Assembly: GCA_910574455.1 (NCBI GenBank)
Contig: CAJSYZ010000008.1
Span: 926,637-990,636, forward strand
Reading direction: 5' to 3'
Source of the DNA: Trichaptum fuscoviolaceum
Taxonomy: Eukaryota; Basidiomycota; Agaricomycetes; Hymenochaetales; Trichaptaceae
DNA length: 64,000 nt
The notes under the pieces were generated by a model. It ran no database searches, had not been told where the DNA came from, and saw only the letters and a program-made list of their open reading frames with translations. Positions 31,138 through 42,400 of this stretch are shown in pieces (the first letter of the stretch is position 1; each line of letters opens with the position of its first letter). Made by a program: the position numbers and the translations under genes.

Positions 31138-32379
31138 ATGAAGTTGTTTGCTACCCTCATCGTACTGCTTCCTTTCGCTCGAGCGCAGACGGCTGGACCA
31201 TGGGGACAATGTGAGTAAATTGTTTATTTCTTGCTTCATTGCTTAACAAACGATTTCGTCAAAGGCGGTGGTCTGACTTGGTCAGGCGCTACCACATGCG
31301 ACGCTGGATACATCTGCAAGTATTACAATGACTGGTACTCCCAGTGCATACCATCACCATCGACAACGACAACGACTACTCTTGTGACCTCAGACTGCTT
31401 CCCGACCGAATCTTGTAACCCAACGACGTCTACACCTCCAACTACAGATCCTACTACAACCGAATGCTTCCCCACGACGGCTGAATCATGTATACATCCG
31501 ACCACGTCTACACCTCCAACATCTCCCACTATTACAAAGGACTGTTTCCCTACGACGGCGGAATCGTGTATACATCCGACAACGTCTACACCTCCTACTA
31601 CGGCTCCTACTACAACCGAATGCTTCCCCACGACGGCTGAATCATGTATACATCCGACCACGTCTACACCTCCAACATCTCCCACTATTACAAAGGACTG
31701 TTTCCCTACGACGGCGGAATCGTGTATACATCCGACAACGTCTACACCTCCTACTACGGCTCCTACTACAACCGAATGCTTCCCCACGACGGCTGAATCA
31801 TGTATACATCCAACCACGTCTACACCTCCAACATCTCCCACTATTACAAAGGACTGTTTCCCTACGACGGCGGAATCGTGTATACATCCGACAACGTCTA
31901 CACCTCCTACTACGGCTCCTACTACAACCGAATGCTTCCCCACGACGGCTGAATCATGTATACATCCAACCACGTCTACACCTCCAACATCTCCCACTAT
32001 TACAAAGGACTGTTTCCCTACGACGGCTGAATCGTGTATACATCCCACTACGTCCACGAGCACATCTTCTACAACTATCATCTCGGACTGTTTCCCATAC
32101 ACAGACTGCAATGATCCGCGTTATACCTCGACTTCAACTACCTCGACGACGACATCCAGCTCGACGACGACGACGACAGTCATCTCGGATTGCAACCCGT
32201 ACACTGATTGCAATGACCCAAGGTATTCCTCGACCACCATAACTATAACCACAGATTGTATTCCGTACACGGACTGCAACGATCCTCGATACTCTAGCAC
32301 GACGACGACGACCTCGGCCACGACAACGTCCTCGACCACGATAACGATTACACCTCTCTCCTCTGTCACGCTTGCTTGA
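31138..32379 (+). CDS. Secreted CBM1 protein with long Cys/Thr-rich repeat domain, 395 aa
   Basis: The exons 31138-31210 and 31265-32379 (54-bp intron) encode a signal peptide (MKLFATLIVLLPFARAQ). Directly after it comes a fungal cellulose-binding module CBM1: WGQCGGLTWSG, then CDAGYICKYY and WYSQC, with four cysteines and the flat aromatic face conserved. The intron falls inside the codon of the first CBM cysteine. The rest is a Pro/Thr linker in tandem repeats containing ECFPTTAESC or DCFPTTAESC, then three degenerate units with YTDCNDPRY. No catalytic domain follows, unlike most CBM1 enzymes. It would be exported, bind cellulose or chitin, and be heavily O-glycosylated. Each repeat carries two cysteines, hence possible disulfide ladders. 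Role unknown: adhesion, wall protein or loosening factor. Confidence 0.88.
31430..32050 (+). repeat. 156-bp tandem repeat, about four copies, each a 78-bp dimer
   Basis: The string TGCTTCCCCACGACGGCTGA recurs at intervals of exactly 156 bp (about 31465, 31621, 31777 and 31933). Each unit codes for 52 residues made of two related 26-residue halves. Copies differ at only a few bases, showing recent expansion or homogenisation. Confidence 0.95.
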
Positions 32380-32877
32380 GTACTCCTTGCTGCGTTTATT
32401 AGTATTCTCTCATTCTATTGGGCCATTGTGATGCATGAAAAGGTGGTTTCCCCAGACGGGTTTAAGGTTCACAGTCAAATATTAACGCAGTCTCTATTAC
32501 TTGGTTTTGTTAAAATAACTACAATACACATTGGCGGCTTGTTTCAAGAATTCGAACTTCTCAGCGACAATGCTAAGTACTATGAATGACCCTTCTCAGG
32601 CTTGTTGGACTATTTTTAACGCTGATCGCAGCAGTCAAATATATATTATGTAAGACTCCGTTTCGTTTCCTGCGCTATCCTCGCCCCTATTCCCCGATGT
32701 CGTCTTTCGCAAACCCTCCAATCGAGCTGCATATTCCCATACTTACCTTCGCCTCCTATTCATCGCGACAAGCTGCCAGTGCATATAATATCTGCTTGGT
32801 TGCATCTTGGACCCTGACATTCGCTCGACCCGCCTTATACCAGACAGTTTGGATTCGGTAACCGACTTTGCTACACA
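32380..32877. other. Intergenic, nothing certain
   Basis: A 91-codon frame at 32586-32861 has a hydrophobic start but no supporting features. Nothing else was seen. Confidence 0.5.
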
Positions 32878-33606
32878 ATGTCTTGGACACAATCGAAAGC
32901 TACTCGTATAAACACCCGGGGTGAACTGCCGGAGCTCAACGGCTCTGACTATCCTCCTCACGAGCGAGAGCCGCTCGAAGACCGTCAAAGACTATGCCAG
33001 TGCCTTCAGGTCAAAAACCTGTGGAATGTCCATGCAGAGCCAAAAGTTCTGGCTAGTTACTACGCCACATTCGGGCATAGTACTGCTAGTAGCGACAAGT
33101 AGTACCCGAATGTGGCGAATTCAGCCTTAAGCACCGCAAATTCCGAGAGGTTTATGGACGTTCCTCAAGACGACGACCTGCGAAGGCGATGAAGTGTCTG
33201 AAGGAGAAGAATTTAGATAACGAATCGCGAAGAACGTAAAGAAGCTCGCCGTTTTTGGCATCATTGGGCCTTCAGACTAGGTATAATGGCGTCAGAAAGA
33301 AACCCCGCAAAACACTTTATGTTGAATACCAAGCACGCGAAACCATCGACCTTCCTCTTCACAACCTCCCGAATCTGACACACGTCGCCATACCTTTCTC
33401 ACTTACAAGAAATCAGTATAATGTCCAGACTGCTGTCGCAAGGGGAGAAACATACTATCCCTTTGCGCCCGCGGTCAACACCCTACCCGACGCCAAGGGG
33501 AGATTACAGATGCTCATCCTGCACATCCCGCATCATGATTGATATCGCGCTGGGGCCAGAAATGGCAAACTTCGCCGTTCTTGAAGAAGCTGGTATAATG
33601 TATTGA
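32878..33606 (+). pseudogene. Degenerate orphan coding region with frame changes
   Basis: Protein-like segments appear in different frames: ILLTSESRSKTVKDYASAF (about 32950-33010), DLPLHNLPNLTHVAIPFSL (about 33345-33405) and DIALGPEMANFAVLEEAG (about 33540-33600). The Leu-rich wording resembles agaricomycete F-box/LRR-like proteins, but that is only an impression. No splice pattern joins them cleanly, so I read this as a decayed gene. Confidence 0.4.
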
Positions 33607-34261
33607 ACGCGAACACAACAGACGAAAGATTGTATATCACGCCGATGTCCAGAAACAACAAGGAGATTGAACAGAGGTGGGAAGACGAGGCGAGAGGTGC
33701 AGGATCCATATGGGATGAGGCATTTTAATCTTCTGTTGCGCATGGCATTACAGAACACGAACATCAAGGAGTAGTCCTCGATAGTTTGCCTCAAGTTTCA
33801 CGTGTTCTAAATGATGCTATTTCAACTGCTGTGTATTATGTAGTACCAAGACGTCGGTCCTTCGGCTAGTAAGTTTAATGCAGCTATTACACCTTTTGAC
33901 GCTTTCTAACAACTTCTTTACTCTGTTCACTCCTCCTTCCCTCCACCTCCTTTTCCTCCCTTCATTTTTTGACCATAGAGGTATCCTCGATGCTTTTAAC
34001 TTCTACCTGCCAATCCAAATTGGAACCAGAACGGTCCATGTAAGTTGAACTCGACTCGGACTGGAATGTAATGAAACAGAGTCACTCTACCCAGAGGTAG
34101 ATCGAAGGTTGCATCGAGGGCCGGCGAGTCTGTGGGCGTACATAGAAAGTTTTTACTTCGAGATAAGTTGCCTCGTTTCTCATTTCCCTGCGAGCCAGGT
34201 TCTTGCTTCTTTCTACAAACTACAGAGCTATTATGCATTATTTGACCTTTGATTTCTCAAC
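33607..34261. other. Intergenic, nothing recognised
   Basis: Spacer at the 3' side of the reductase gene. A pyrimidine-rich tract lies at 33925-33970. Confidence 0.5.
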
Positions 34262-35558
34262 TCATGAAGTTTCCTGGGGGAGCGCAATGAGCTTTTTGCC
34301 GCTAATCTTGTTATCCTGTAACCTCTGGAGTCCATCCGGGATGCCTGCAAGACCGTTAGGTAAGATCTCAACAGGATTCGGCTGAAAAAAATAAATGTCA
34401 GCAGCGCTCCTTCCAAGATTCGATAGATGCACTTATAAACATACCTTAATGTATCCATCTTCGACGAGTTGTGTCAACTTGCTGTAAAGACTAGCTCCAA
34501 GCGCCCTATTCCCTGGCACCTGAACGTTACCGAAGACGTGTTCGGTATGTTTGTCTTTGTACTTTGTCTTGTCAACTGTAGGATCAAGGACAAGTACGAG
34601 CGTTCCTCCGGGTGCGAGAATTTCCCATGCCTGCTCTTGCGTAGACTGCTCGGAGATGGCATCATAGATGATTTCGATCGGACTGTTGACAATCTTCTTC
34701 ACTTCTGCAACGACATCAGCCTTTCGATCAACGACGTGTGTAGCTCCTAGGGATTTCAGCAGTGCTTCGTTGTGCAACGAAGCCGTAGTAATGATCGGCG
34801 AGAATCCCGACAATTTCGCAAACTGGATAACTGACAGTAATAACAATCTCGCAAGTAAGTGACTCTCATGGTGTATATGTTGTAAAGATATATCTCACCA
34901 TATTGGCCGACCGAGCCAGAGCCTCCAAAAATCACGATGGGCTGTCCGCTGTATTGTCCCCTTCCGTTCTCCCAAGGCGCAGTCAGTTTCTTAGAGCCAG
35001 GGTCTGTTCTGTCACCATATAGACCTAAAGCAGCTGTAGCGAGACCGAGTGGAATGGATGCAGCTGATTCAAATGATACATTAGGCGGCAGCTACGATAA
35101 GGCAGTGAGGGTGAGTTATTGAGATGATCGCAAATATTGAACTATGTTAAGTCAAAGGCTTACTTTAGCAGTAATCTCGGCGGGAACCACAGTGTACTGT
35201 TGGAAAGTAGCTTTGTCATCGGTGAAAAATCCTTGGAAGAAGCTGAGTTAAACCATTAGCGGCGAATAATCAGTGCAAAGTAAACTACATACACTTTGTC
35301 TCCCGTCGTAAACCCGGTTACCCCTTCGCCGACTTCCTCGACGACTCCTGAGGCATCCGTGCCAAGAATGGCGGGCCATTCGGTGATGAAGAACTTGCGT
35401 GCGCGAAGCTTCCAATCGACTGGGTTCAGAGCGGTGGCCTGGATCTTTACTAAGAGCTCCCCAGCTGCTGGTTTCTGGATTTCTTTCGTTCCGACCTTCC
35501 AAGGTCCATTCGGAGCACTTTCAAGGAAAAGAGCTTTCTGAGACATGACAGAGGTCAT
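34262..35558 (-). CDS. Zinc-independent MDR oxidoreductase (quinone/enoyl reductase type)
   Basis: Medium-chain dehydrogenase/reductases of this branch use NADPH to reduce activated C=C bonds or quinones. Exons 35558-35293, 35242-35164, 35091-34899, 34830-34445 and 34381-34262 are frame-consistent and give about 347 residues. The N-terminal GroES-like domain contains TALNPVDWKLR and LGTDASGVVEEVGEGV. The Rossmann fold has VIFGGSGSVGQYVIQFAKL (NADPH-binding GxGxxG variant) and LGATHVVDRK. The Cys/His set and lobe of zinc alcohol dehydrogenases are missing, as in ToxD-like and trans-enoyl reductase proteins. Two starts twelve bases apart (35558, 35546) are possible. No biosynthetic cluster surrounds it, so a role in general detoxification or secondary metabolism cannot be chosen. 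Confidence 0.9.
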
Positions 35559-37046
35559 GGAGAAACAGCTAAACGAGGAGAGCCAGTTGGAATCTCAGGT
35601 GGGTAACGACAGGCACTGGCATGGGTGCTTTAAGTGGTCGGGCAGTTTATTCAAAAGACGTCCAGGTCGAGATCGAGAACTTTCTTTTCTCTTCACAAGG
35701 CCAGTTACAAATACGATGCGTCAGCTTGCGTGTAGATGGGGATCTATGGCCGTATGCGAACTGAACAGGTAAGTGGGTGCGGCGAAAGTCAGAGAACCTC
35801 TGAGAAATCCGTGATGAATAAGCAGTACAGCGATATCGAGAGCAAATTTGACGAACTGAAGCAAGACACGCACACCACTGGCAGAAAAGAGCTGGTTCCG
35901 TTAAGTAGTCATTTGAGTCTAACTGTTGTACTTTCTTGAGCTCTTCGGACTTGCTCTCCAGATATGCATGGGCGGATCAATGATAAGTGACGTCAGTAGT
36001 AAGTATTTTACAGGATATTATGCTTGAATTAAGGTAAAAGATCACCAGCACGTCGGTTTAAAGTCCTTTTGTTAGAGTCTCTATGCACAAGTTAATTATT
36101 AGCTTATAGTATTATCATCTCAAACGCACATGTGTATATAGTCATTCCGAAAGGCTGGACATCTGCATGAAGTCTTAAACAATTTTTGGCTTTACCACTT
36201 GGGGTCATATCCGAGTCAGAGCAAATTAACCCAACAAGCATCCAGCAATCGCGTCCTTTAAATAATGTAGTTCATGAAGCGCGAAGGTAAGTCTTCTTTA
36301 GTCAAGGCTCACGCTCTTCATGTCTGGGTATACCACGCCTTAGGAATGTCGGTAGTATAGACCACCCGCAATTCCTTTAACCTGAGAATTGCTTAATAAA
36401 ACATTTTGAAGTAGGAAAATCGACGCTCACCAAACTCAATAAGTCTGCTGATACTTACCATCTATGATAGATAGCTACGGTAGACGTCACAGAATCCTCC
36501 TGAGTCAGCGGCATAGCGAGATCCCTTGCAGTAAGATTTGCGAATCAAGACACCAGAAGTACCAAAACAGTACAACTTCGACCACGGCGAAGATGATGTA
36601 GCCTTGCGACAAGTGTTGGGGTTTCAGGGAAGCACTGGGCTGGATGTTGTATTATTTGCAACGGCCAGCAAGGCCAATCTGATTGACAAGGCTTGAAACC
36701 TGCTCCGACGTCTGACAAAAATAAAGCAAGAACTTGAGCTTGCAACAAACTTCGAATATACAGCTTCGAAAGGAGATCTGAATCTGGAGTAGCAAGATCA
36801 GGTTTTTATTTGATGATGTGTGCAGAATAACTCACAAGCTTGTCTAAGCAGTACCTTGTAGTAATTATGTTTTGACGCCTCCAGGGCGGTGCACCTTGAA
36901 ATACGTACAAAGCTATCTTTGTTCCCGTCAAGCCTCGAATATACAGCAGGGAGGATGCGGATATGTTTGTATACAAGGAAAAAAACACAAAGCGCAGTCG
37001 ATATAATACATATCAAACGAGAAAACCACAGAAAAAGAACATTGAA
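35559..37046. other. Intergenic, 1.5 kb, nothing recognised
   Basis: Promoter side of the reductase gene and 3' side of SARAF. Only short scattered frames were seen. AT content is higher around 36000-36500. Confidence 0.5.
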
Positions 37047-38170
37047 TCATCGCACGCTGGATGTTCCGTACCCGGTGCTACTTCTCATCTGTCCTAGACT
37101 TGAAGAACTACTAGCCCGGTTGTCGTGACTTCGTCTGTTTCGCGCGCTACTCGACGAAGGCTCTGGCGAAGAAGCGGAGTACGGAAATGAGCTGAACATG
37201 CCAGGTCTCCGTAACCGTTCGCGCTCCCAGTCGTACTCTCCTACTGGTCGAGGTCGCTGCGGATACTGCTCGCCACCCCTACGATAGAATCGCTGCGCCA
37301 TCGTTGCACCAAGCCCACCCAATCCGAGACCAGACCAAAAGCCCGGCTGGAAGTTGCCAAATATACCTGAGTTAGCAGCAGGCTGTGTCGATGAACTGGG
37401 TCCCGGTTTCGGATAGGGAGGAGGGGGAGGCGCAGCAGAATATGGTGGAGGTGGAGGTGCGTCATAGCCTGGAGGATGTGAACCCGAATCACGTCGGCGT
37501 CTTGGACCAGCCTCCGGCCCGAAGAACGGAGAAATATAGGTATTGAAACATGGTGCAAGTAGAGAGTATAAAGCCATGATCAGAAAGAATACGGCACACC
37601 CAAACGTGATAGTAGTGAGAATATTGGGAACTGCAGAAATGAGGTGGATTCATTCAGTTAGCACATATCCTTACACTCCAGACGAACTTGCACCTCTCAC
37701 CAGTGAGGAAACCTTTAGGATTGATCTTCGACTCTTCCTCGGTACTGACCAAGCGATATTCCAAACCGCACGAGCCTGCAAAATCCCAAGGCGGCGATAA
37801 ATACGACTACGCCATCAAGGTCTCTCGGCTTCGGTACAAACCTTCTAAAACAAAAGGATCACCAGGGTGGTCCCATCCTTCGCAAGATACATCAATTCGT
37901 CCGAAACGTAACTTCTCCGGAAGATCGGCTTTGCACTAAGTGTACCGTCAACAAGGCGGCATAAAGTACATTGCAAGGAGAACATACCACCCAATCAATT
38001 TCGGTCCCTTCTCCTCCTTCATTATAACATCGGACGACTTCAGGCTGGTATAGATTGCACGTCCTTCCGACACATGTTAGCTGCTTGACTGCAGGAAGCC
38101 GCCTAGCTTGCGTGAGTTGTCCTTTGTATAATGTGAGCGAACGGATTTTCGAGAGAGCAACACGAGACAT
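37047..38170 (-). CDS. SARAF: SARAF-type regulator of store-operated calcium entry, 311 aa
   Basis: SARAF is an ER-membrane protein that damps store-operated calcium entry in animals; fungal members are little studied. Exons 38170-37988, 37935-37842, 37775-37701 and 37630-37047 give 311 residues. The luminal domain shows the family signature: LTLYKGQLTQARR, QLTCVG, VRCYNEG, DWVCKADL, VSCEGW and GSCGLEYRL. One membrane helix follows (ILTTITFGCAVFFLIMALYS). A Pro-rich tail comes next, with GFWSGLGLGGLGATM matching the Gly/Trp stretch of animal SARAF, and a Ser-rich end. The first ATG in frame gives no signal peptide, although the domain must enter the ER. An upstream signal-peptide exon may be missing. 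A TATATATA stretch lies about 40 bp upstream. Confidence 0.9.
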
Positions 38171-39099
38171 TGTACTGGGTTCTAGGATCTTATTCCAAGA
38201 AGTATAGGTATATATAAAAGCAGATATTGGATTTGTGAGTTATACGTGTAGTTGACGTGGAGCACAGTCGGAGACTCAGCGCGCGTTCGAATACTCAGTC
38301 CAGGCTGTGACCGTGCCACTGGCAGTGACTCGGACTGACCGTGACGCCCATGCCTCCATTCGAAGCCCATCGTGTTTCGTGTTTTCTCTTTCTTTCTCTA
38401 TTTCCCTTTGCTCTCATCCTCACTTTACTCTCAGTATAATGAAATTCGTCGCTCACGTTCATGCTGAATAAGAGAGAAAAGCATCGTCCGTTCTTCTGCT
38501 CCTGCATGACTTCGAATGCCATCATGCCCATCACTGTCCCAATCCCACATAAAAATGTGCTGTAGCGCTCCGCGGACCCTCTCTGACCCGCCATGTCCTT
38601 CATGTCCAACACTACCGCTCAAACTGTAATTGCTGAGGGTCGCACTGAACGCATCGACCGGGTGGGGCAGAATTGCCCGCGGGAGAAGTAGTGCTTGGGA
38701 ACGCCTGGGCGCCGTGTTGACTTCCCATTCGACGCCGAGAGCTAAATGGGTGGTACGTTGTGCCGCCGAGTGTTTGCGTATTCTTATCTTTGCCATACAC
38801 ACCACCCAAAGCTACTGCTGCGATTACGCTCTTCATAATACTGAAGACGGATATGTAAGTCATCCGGCACACTTTATGAATAGACTTTATGTCGCTAATC
38901 ATTCACTCATCCCTCGGGGCGCCGTCGATCCAACTCGCACATCAGAAGATAGATCCTCCATTTGATAGTTCTGTTCTATCATCCTATTCTTCGCTTAGTG
39001 TATTTCCGCTCGTCGTTAGCAGCAACACACCTTAACGCCACTGGGAAGGACAAAGAGACTGGGTAAGCTCTCTGTCACGCAGAACGCTTCTTCTGCTTC
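38171..39099. other. Region with uncertain coding pieces
   Basis: On the minus strand, frames at 38902-38612 and 38612-38295 look partly protein-like (MKSVIAAVALGGVYGKDKN; RYSTFLCGIGTVMGMMAFEV). They are in different frames and no intron reconciles them. A CACTGGCAGTGACTCGGACTG word cluster lies at 38317-38337. Confidence 0.3.
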
Positions 39100-39438
39100 C
39101 TAGCCGTGCATCACGGAGCGGCGCGCACACAACACCCTTTCTCCAATCGTGCCACATGTGCATTTTGGCTCATCCAAGCATACTGAAAAGCCAATCAAAC
39201 CGGCGATGCAAACAGTTGGCGTTTTGTTCTGCGGGTTCATATCTAGAGGTGGATACATACACAACCCCTGGGCGGAGTGTTGGATATCGAACCCCGAGAG
39301 CACCGAAACTATCTGAACAACATCGTGTTTCTGAAGCCGATGGGTATCACGGTAGGAAATTTCTGTGTCTTGGGCTTTGGACCCGCGTCTACTGTTTGAT
39401 GTCGAGGAGGAGCTGTCTGAGGCACTTTGCGTGCTCAT
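39100..39438 (-). CDS. Possible small orphan gene, 112 aa
   Basis: The frame starts MSTQSASDSSSSTSNSRRGS and carries a Cys-containing end (CLDEPKCTCG). A Ser-rich start and intact length are the only support. No family, intron or promoter was recognised. Confidence 0.25.
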   Translation of the reverse strand: MSTQSASDSSSSTSNSRRGSKAQDTEISYRDTHRLQKHDVVQIVSVLSGFDIQHSAQGLCMYPPLDMNPQNKTPTVCIAGLIGFSVCLDEPKCTCGTIGERVLCARRSVMHG

Positions 39439-42400
39439 CGGAGATTTCCCACTGACAGAGAAGCTGCACCTAGATTATCTGACGAGTTGAGACACTCGAA
39501 TCAGCTAGTCAAAGAAATTTTTTGGTAGATCTTATCAATTTGTATATGACAGCGACGGCATCGTCCTTGAGATCATTCAGGATTTGATATTCAACAGGTA
39601 ATTGGTATCTATCTACATATCTTTCTTTCTAGTCTTGCATTAGCTCTGACTTATCACACCATCCGACAGTCTCTCAATCTGAGGTACTGCAAAGCTCCGA
39701 CGAATCTAATTAATTGCGCGTTCACTCCTACTCACGACTGCCTCTGAGCGAAAGACCGTATTTTCATATCGCCTTCCATGCCAGTCTGTGTCAACGCTTT
39801 CCATTTCACCCGATGTCTATCTTGTTCAAACAGGTGTCACTGTTCTTTCAAATCGATATGAAGTCACAGGATTTCATATGTGGATGCTTTGGGTACTTTC
39901 TTTGTCTGCAGCGCCAACAGTGAGGTTTCGTGTCAACAGCGTCGGTTACTTACACTTTCACTCTATGTTCTCGGGTGCTGTTAACATTTACTCAACATCC
40001 TTCTGATTGTCTGTGAAGCTCGTGGTCTTCTATTCCTCTAGCTTGTCTCGCAAGTAAGGTCACACAGTGATCGTCTCTCTGAATGAACTCGCCTAGCAAC
40101 GTTTACTGGTGCATTCGGAGGTCCACATTGACGCGCGTTCTCACATAATGTCAATATTCGTTCTCAGCATCGATTATAATACACTGGCGTTCATTGCAGC
40201 CTGCAGATGTTACAACCAAAGTTCTATTGTATAACGTCCGCTAATTAGATGCGATGCGCTTTCTCTTCTCTTCCATGCTCCGATGGACCTCGATGTCGAG
40301 ACGTTTGACGCACGACGCCCACGCTGAGGTTCCTGCATCCGCTTTTAGTTTCTGCCCATACTTGCTGATCATCGATGATCCATCTATCTGGCGCTGCACT
40401 GGACAAACCGGTCTGTCGCGCGGAGCATGAGCGAATGCGGGGTGTGGGGGCAGAAAGCCTCCGGACATGCCAATTCCACGGCTTCTGCTTCGTTCGACCC
40501 CGACCTGATACCGGCGAGACCATCCCAGGGGCCGCTGCGTCCATTTCTTGCGTACGTGCCGCCGACGCCCCGAGCCCTTTCTGCGCTGCTAGTGCGCTTC
40601 CCTCTCTTCTGCATTGGTGGGCCCTCGGAATCGATCCTCGGCGTGGACCTTCCGAGTCTATTGCGGGCTACAGCTCTCATGACTTCTCCTTCGCCTTCGC
40701 CTTCGACGTCTGGCTTCTCGGTTCTCGGACAGATCTGAGGCTGATTGTCTGTCCGTTTTGGCTATAGCCGGGTTTCTCTCCATTTAATGATCAGTGGGGT
40801 TCGGGAAGCCCATGACGCTGCTTCTGCGATTGGTATAGATAGAGTTCGGGATATGAGTTTCCCGGAGTAATGTATGTACAGTATGTCGCTTGAGCTCGGA
40901 TTCGCGAATCCATAGCTTGTGCGCCATGATGACATTCGAATGATATCATTTCTGTATTCTGCATTTTCTGCATATCCATACGCCACCCAGACGACAGCCG
41001 CAGATTGATTTCCATACGTACATAAATCATCGGACTCAGGAATGTATAGTAGTGTACTACAAAACCGCGGCGAACCTCACCCTTGTCTAACTCTAGGCAA
41101 GGACGATATCAGTGCACAGATGTATGTTGTCAAAAAGAAGAATACAGTAAATCTGGGAGCTCTCCACCAGTCCAGGCATTTACTGTATACATTGTATATT
41201 GAGCGCATCGCCCACCGATTCAGAATGTGTTCATGCATGATCATACTTCGGGACATTTATCTCGGCTGAACTTGGAGCTACAATGCCCCATAATTTAGAG
41301 ATTCAGCGCATACGGTTTGCAGGGTTAGCTTTCGATTGGTATCGATCTATGGTGCTGCGCGGAGTCTGGCCTTCTTTCGTCATATCGCTCGCATAGCAAC
41401 GTTCCTTCCACCATGGATGCTACGGACCAGAATCGGAAGTAAACCACGGCAAGGCACACTGTATCCAGCCTCAGCATGCAATGCACTGTGTGCTTATCGT
41501 TCCTTTGCTCGTTCTTTCTTTCTTTCTCTCGTTAAATCTCGCTGCGATATACGAACCTCGAAACGTATCGGAAGAATATTCATGCTCTTCGGAATGAAAC
41601 AGAGGTCAGTATCAGTAAGGTTCACATATAGACATATACGTCCGTCCTCCCCCCAGAACTTGCATTCAGGGAGAGTTTTTAACGAGCTTCTGCGTAGAAC
41701 GCGCCTCCAAGCCCACCGTGCCTTCTGATGCAACCGGTTCACGGGTAACGCTGCGCCTACTACGGCTACGCGAGATTAAGCTCGATACAACGATTCAATA
41801 CCATACATATGTGCACATATAAATTCGATTTGGAATTGGAATTTCCCGCGTCCTAGCAGCTTGGTGGCGTGCGAAGTGGGCTCTCTAATCTCCTTATCGG
41901 TGCTAGCGTGTGGATGTGAAACAGGTCCCAGTGCGGCGTGAGCCACGTTCTGCGTCCTCGACCCGGCCGACGCAGGGCTGGGGTCTAAAATGCGATACGA
42001 TCGTAGCGCCACCACGCCCAACCGAGCTCTTGTCATCATCCCAGATGTCATTTCCCAATCGGAGGCAATTTCTGTGGCACGGTTTCTCCACCAGGCACCC
42101 GTAACTTGTCACTTCAAGTCGCTGACATAATTATCTTCCCATCAATTAATGCTCAATGAGGGAACCGCATTCATCCACATTTCGCCAGTCCATATTATCT
42201 TGTCTCATGCATTTTGGACCACGGAAGTCAAAACATGTGTCCTAATTGAATGACCCTTTCTGATGCACAAAGCTTACAGGAAACCCAAAAGCTTACTAGT
42301 GTTTCTTACGTCTGCCCACCTGTCGCACGCCCAGCCCAGCCTGAGCGGCACAAGACCGGCCATCAGAAAATTGCCATCGCTAGTTGCATCCGGCCCTCAG

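Noticed and set aside
31430..32050. CRISPR-like regular spacing
   Set aside because: Regular 156-bp units are coding repeats with no variable spacers, in a eukaryotic gene.
31323..32111. 262-codon minus-strand frame through the CBM1 repeats
   Set aside because: It exists only because the 156-bp repeat is a multiple of three, so any open frame in one unit extends through all. There is no signal peptide or domain.
40245..40767. GC-rich stretch with overlapping frames of 98-130 codons on both strands
   Set aside because: No frame shows a domain, preferred codon use or intron support. Open frames on both strands are expected from composition.
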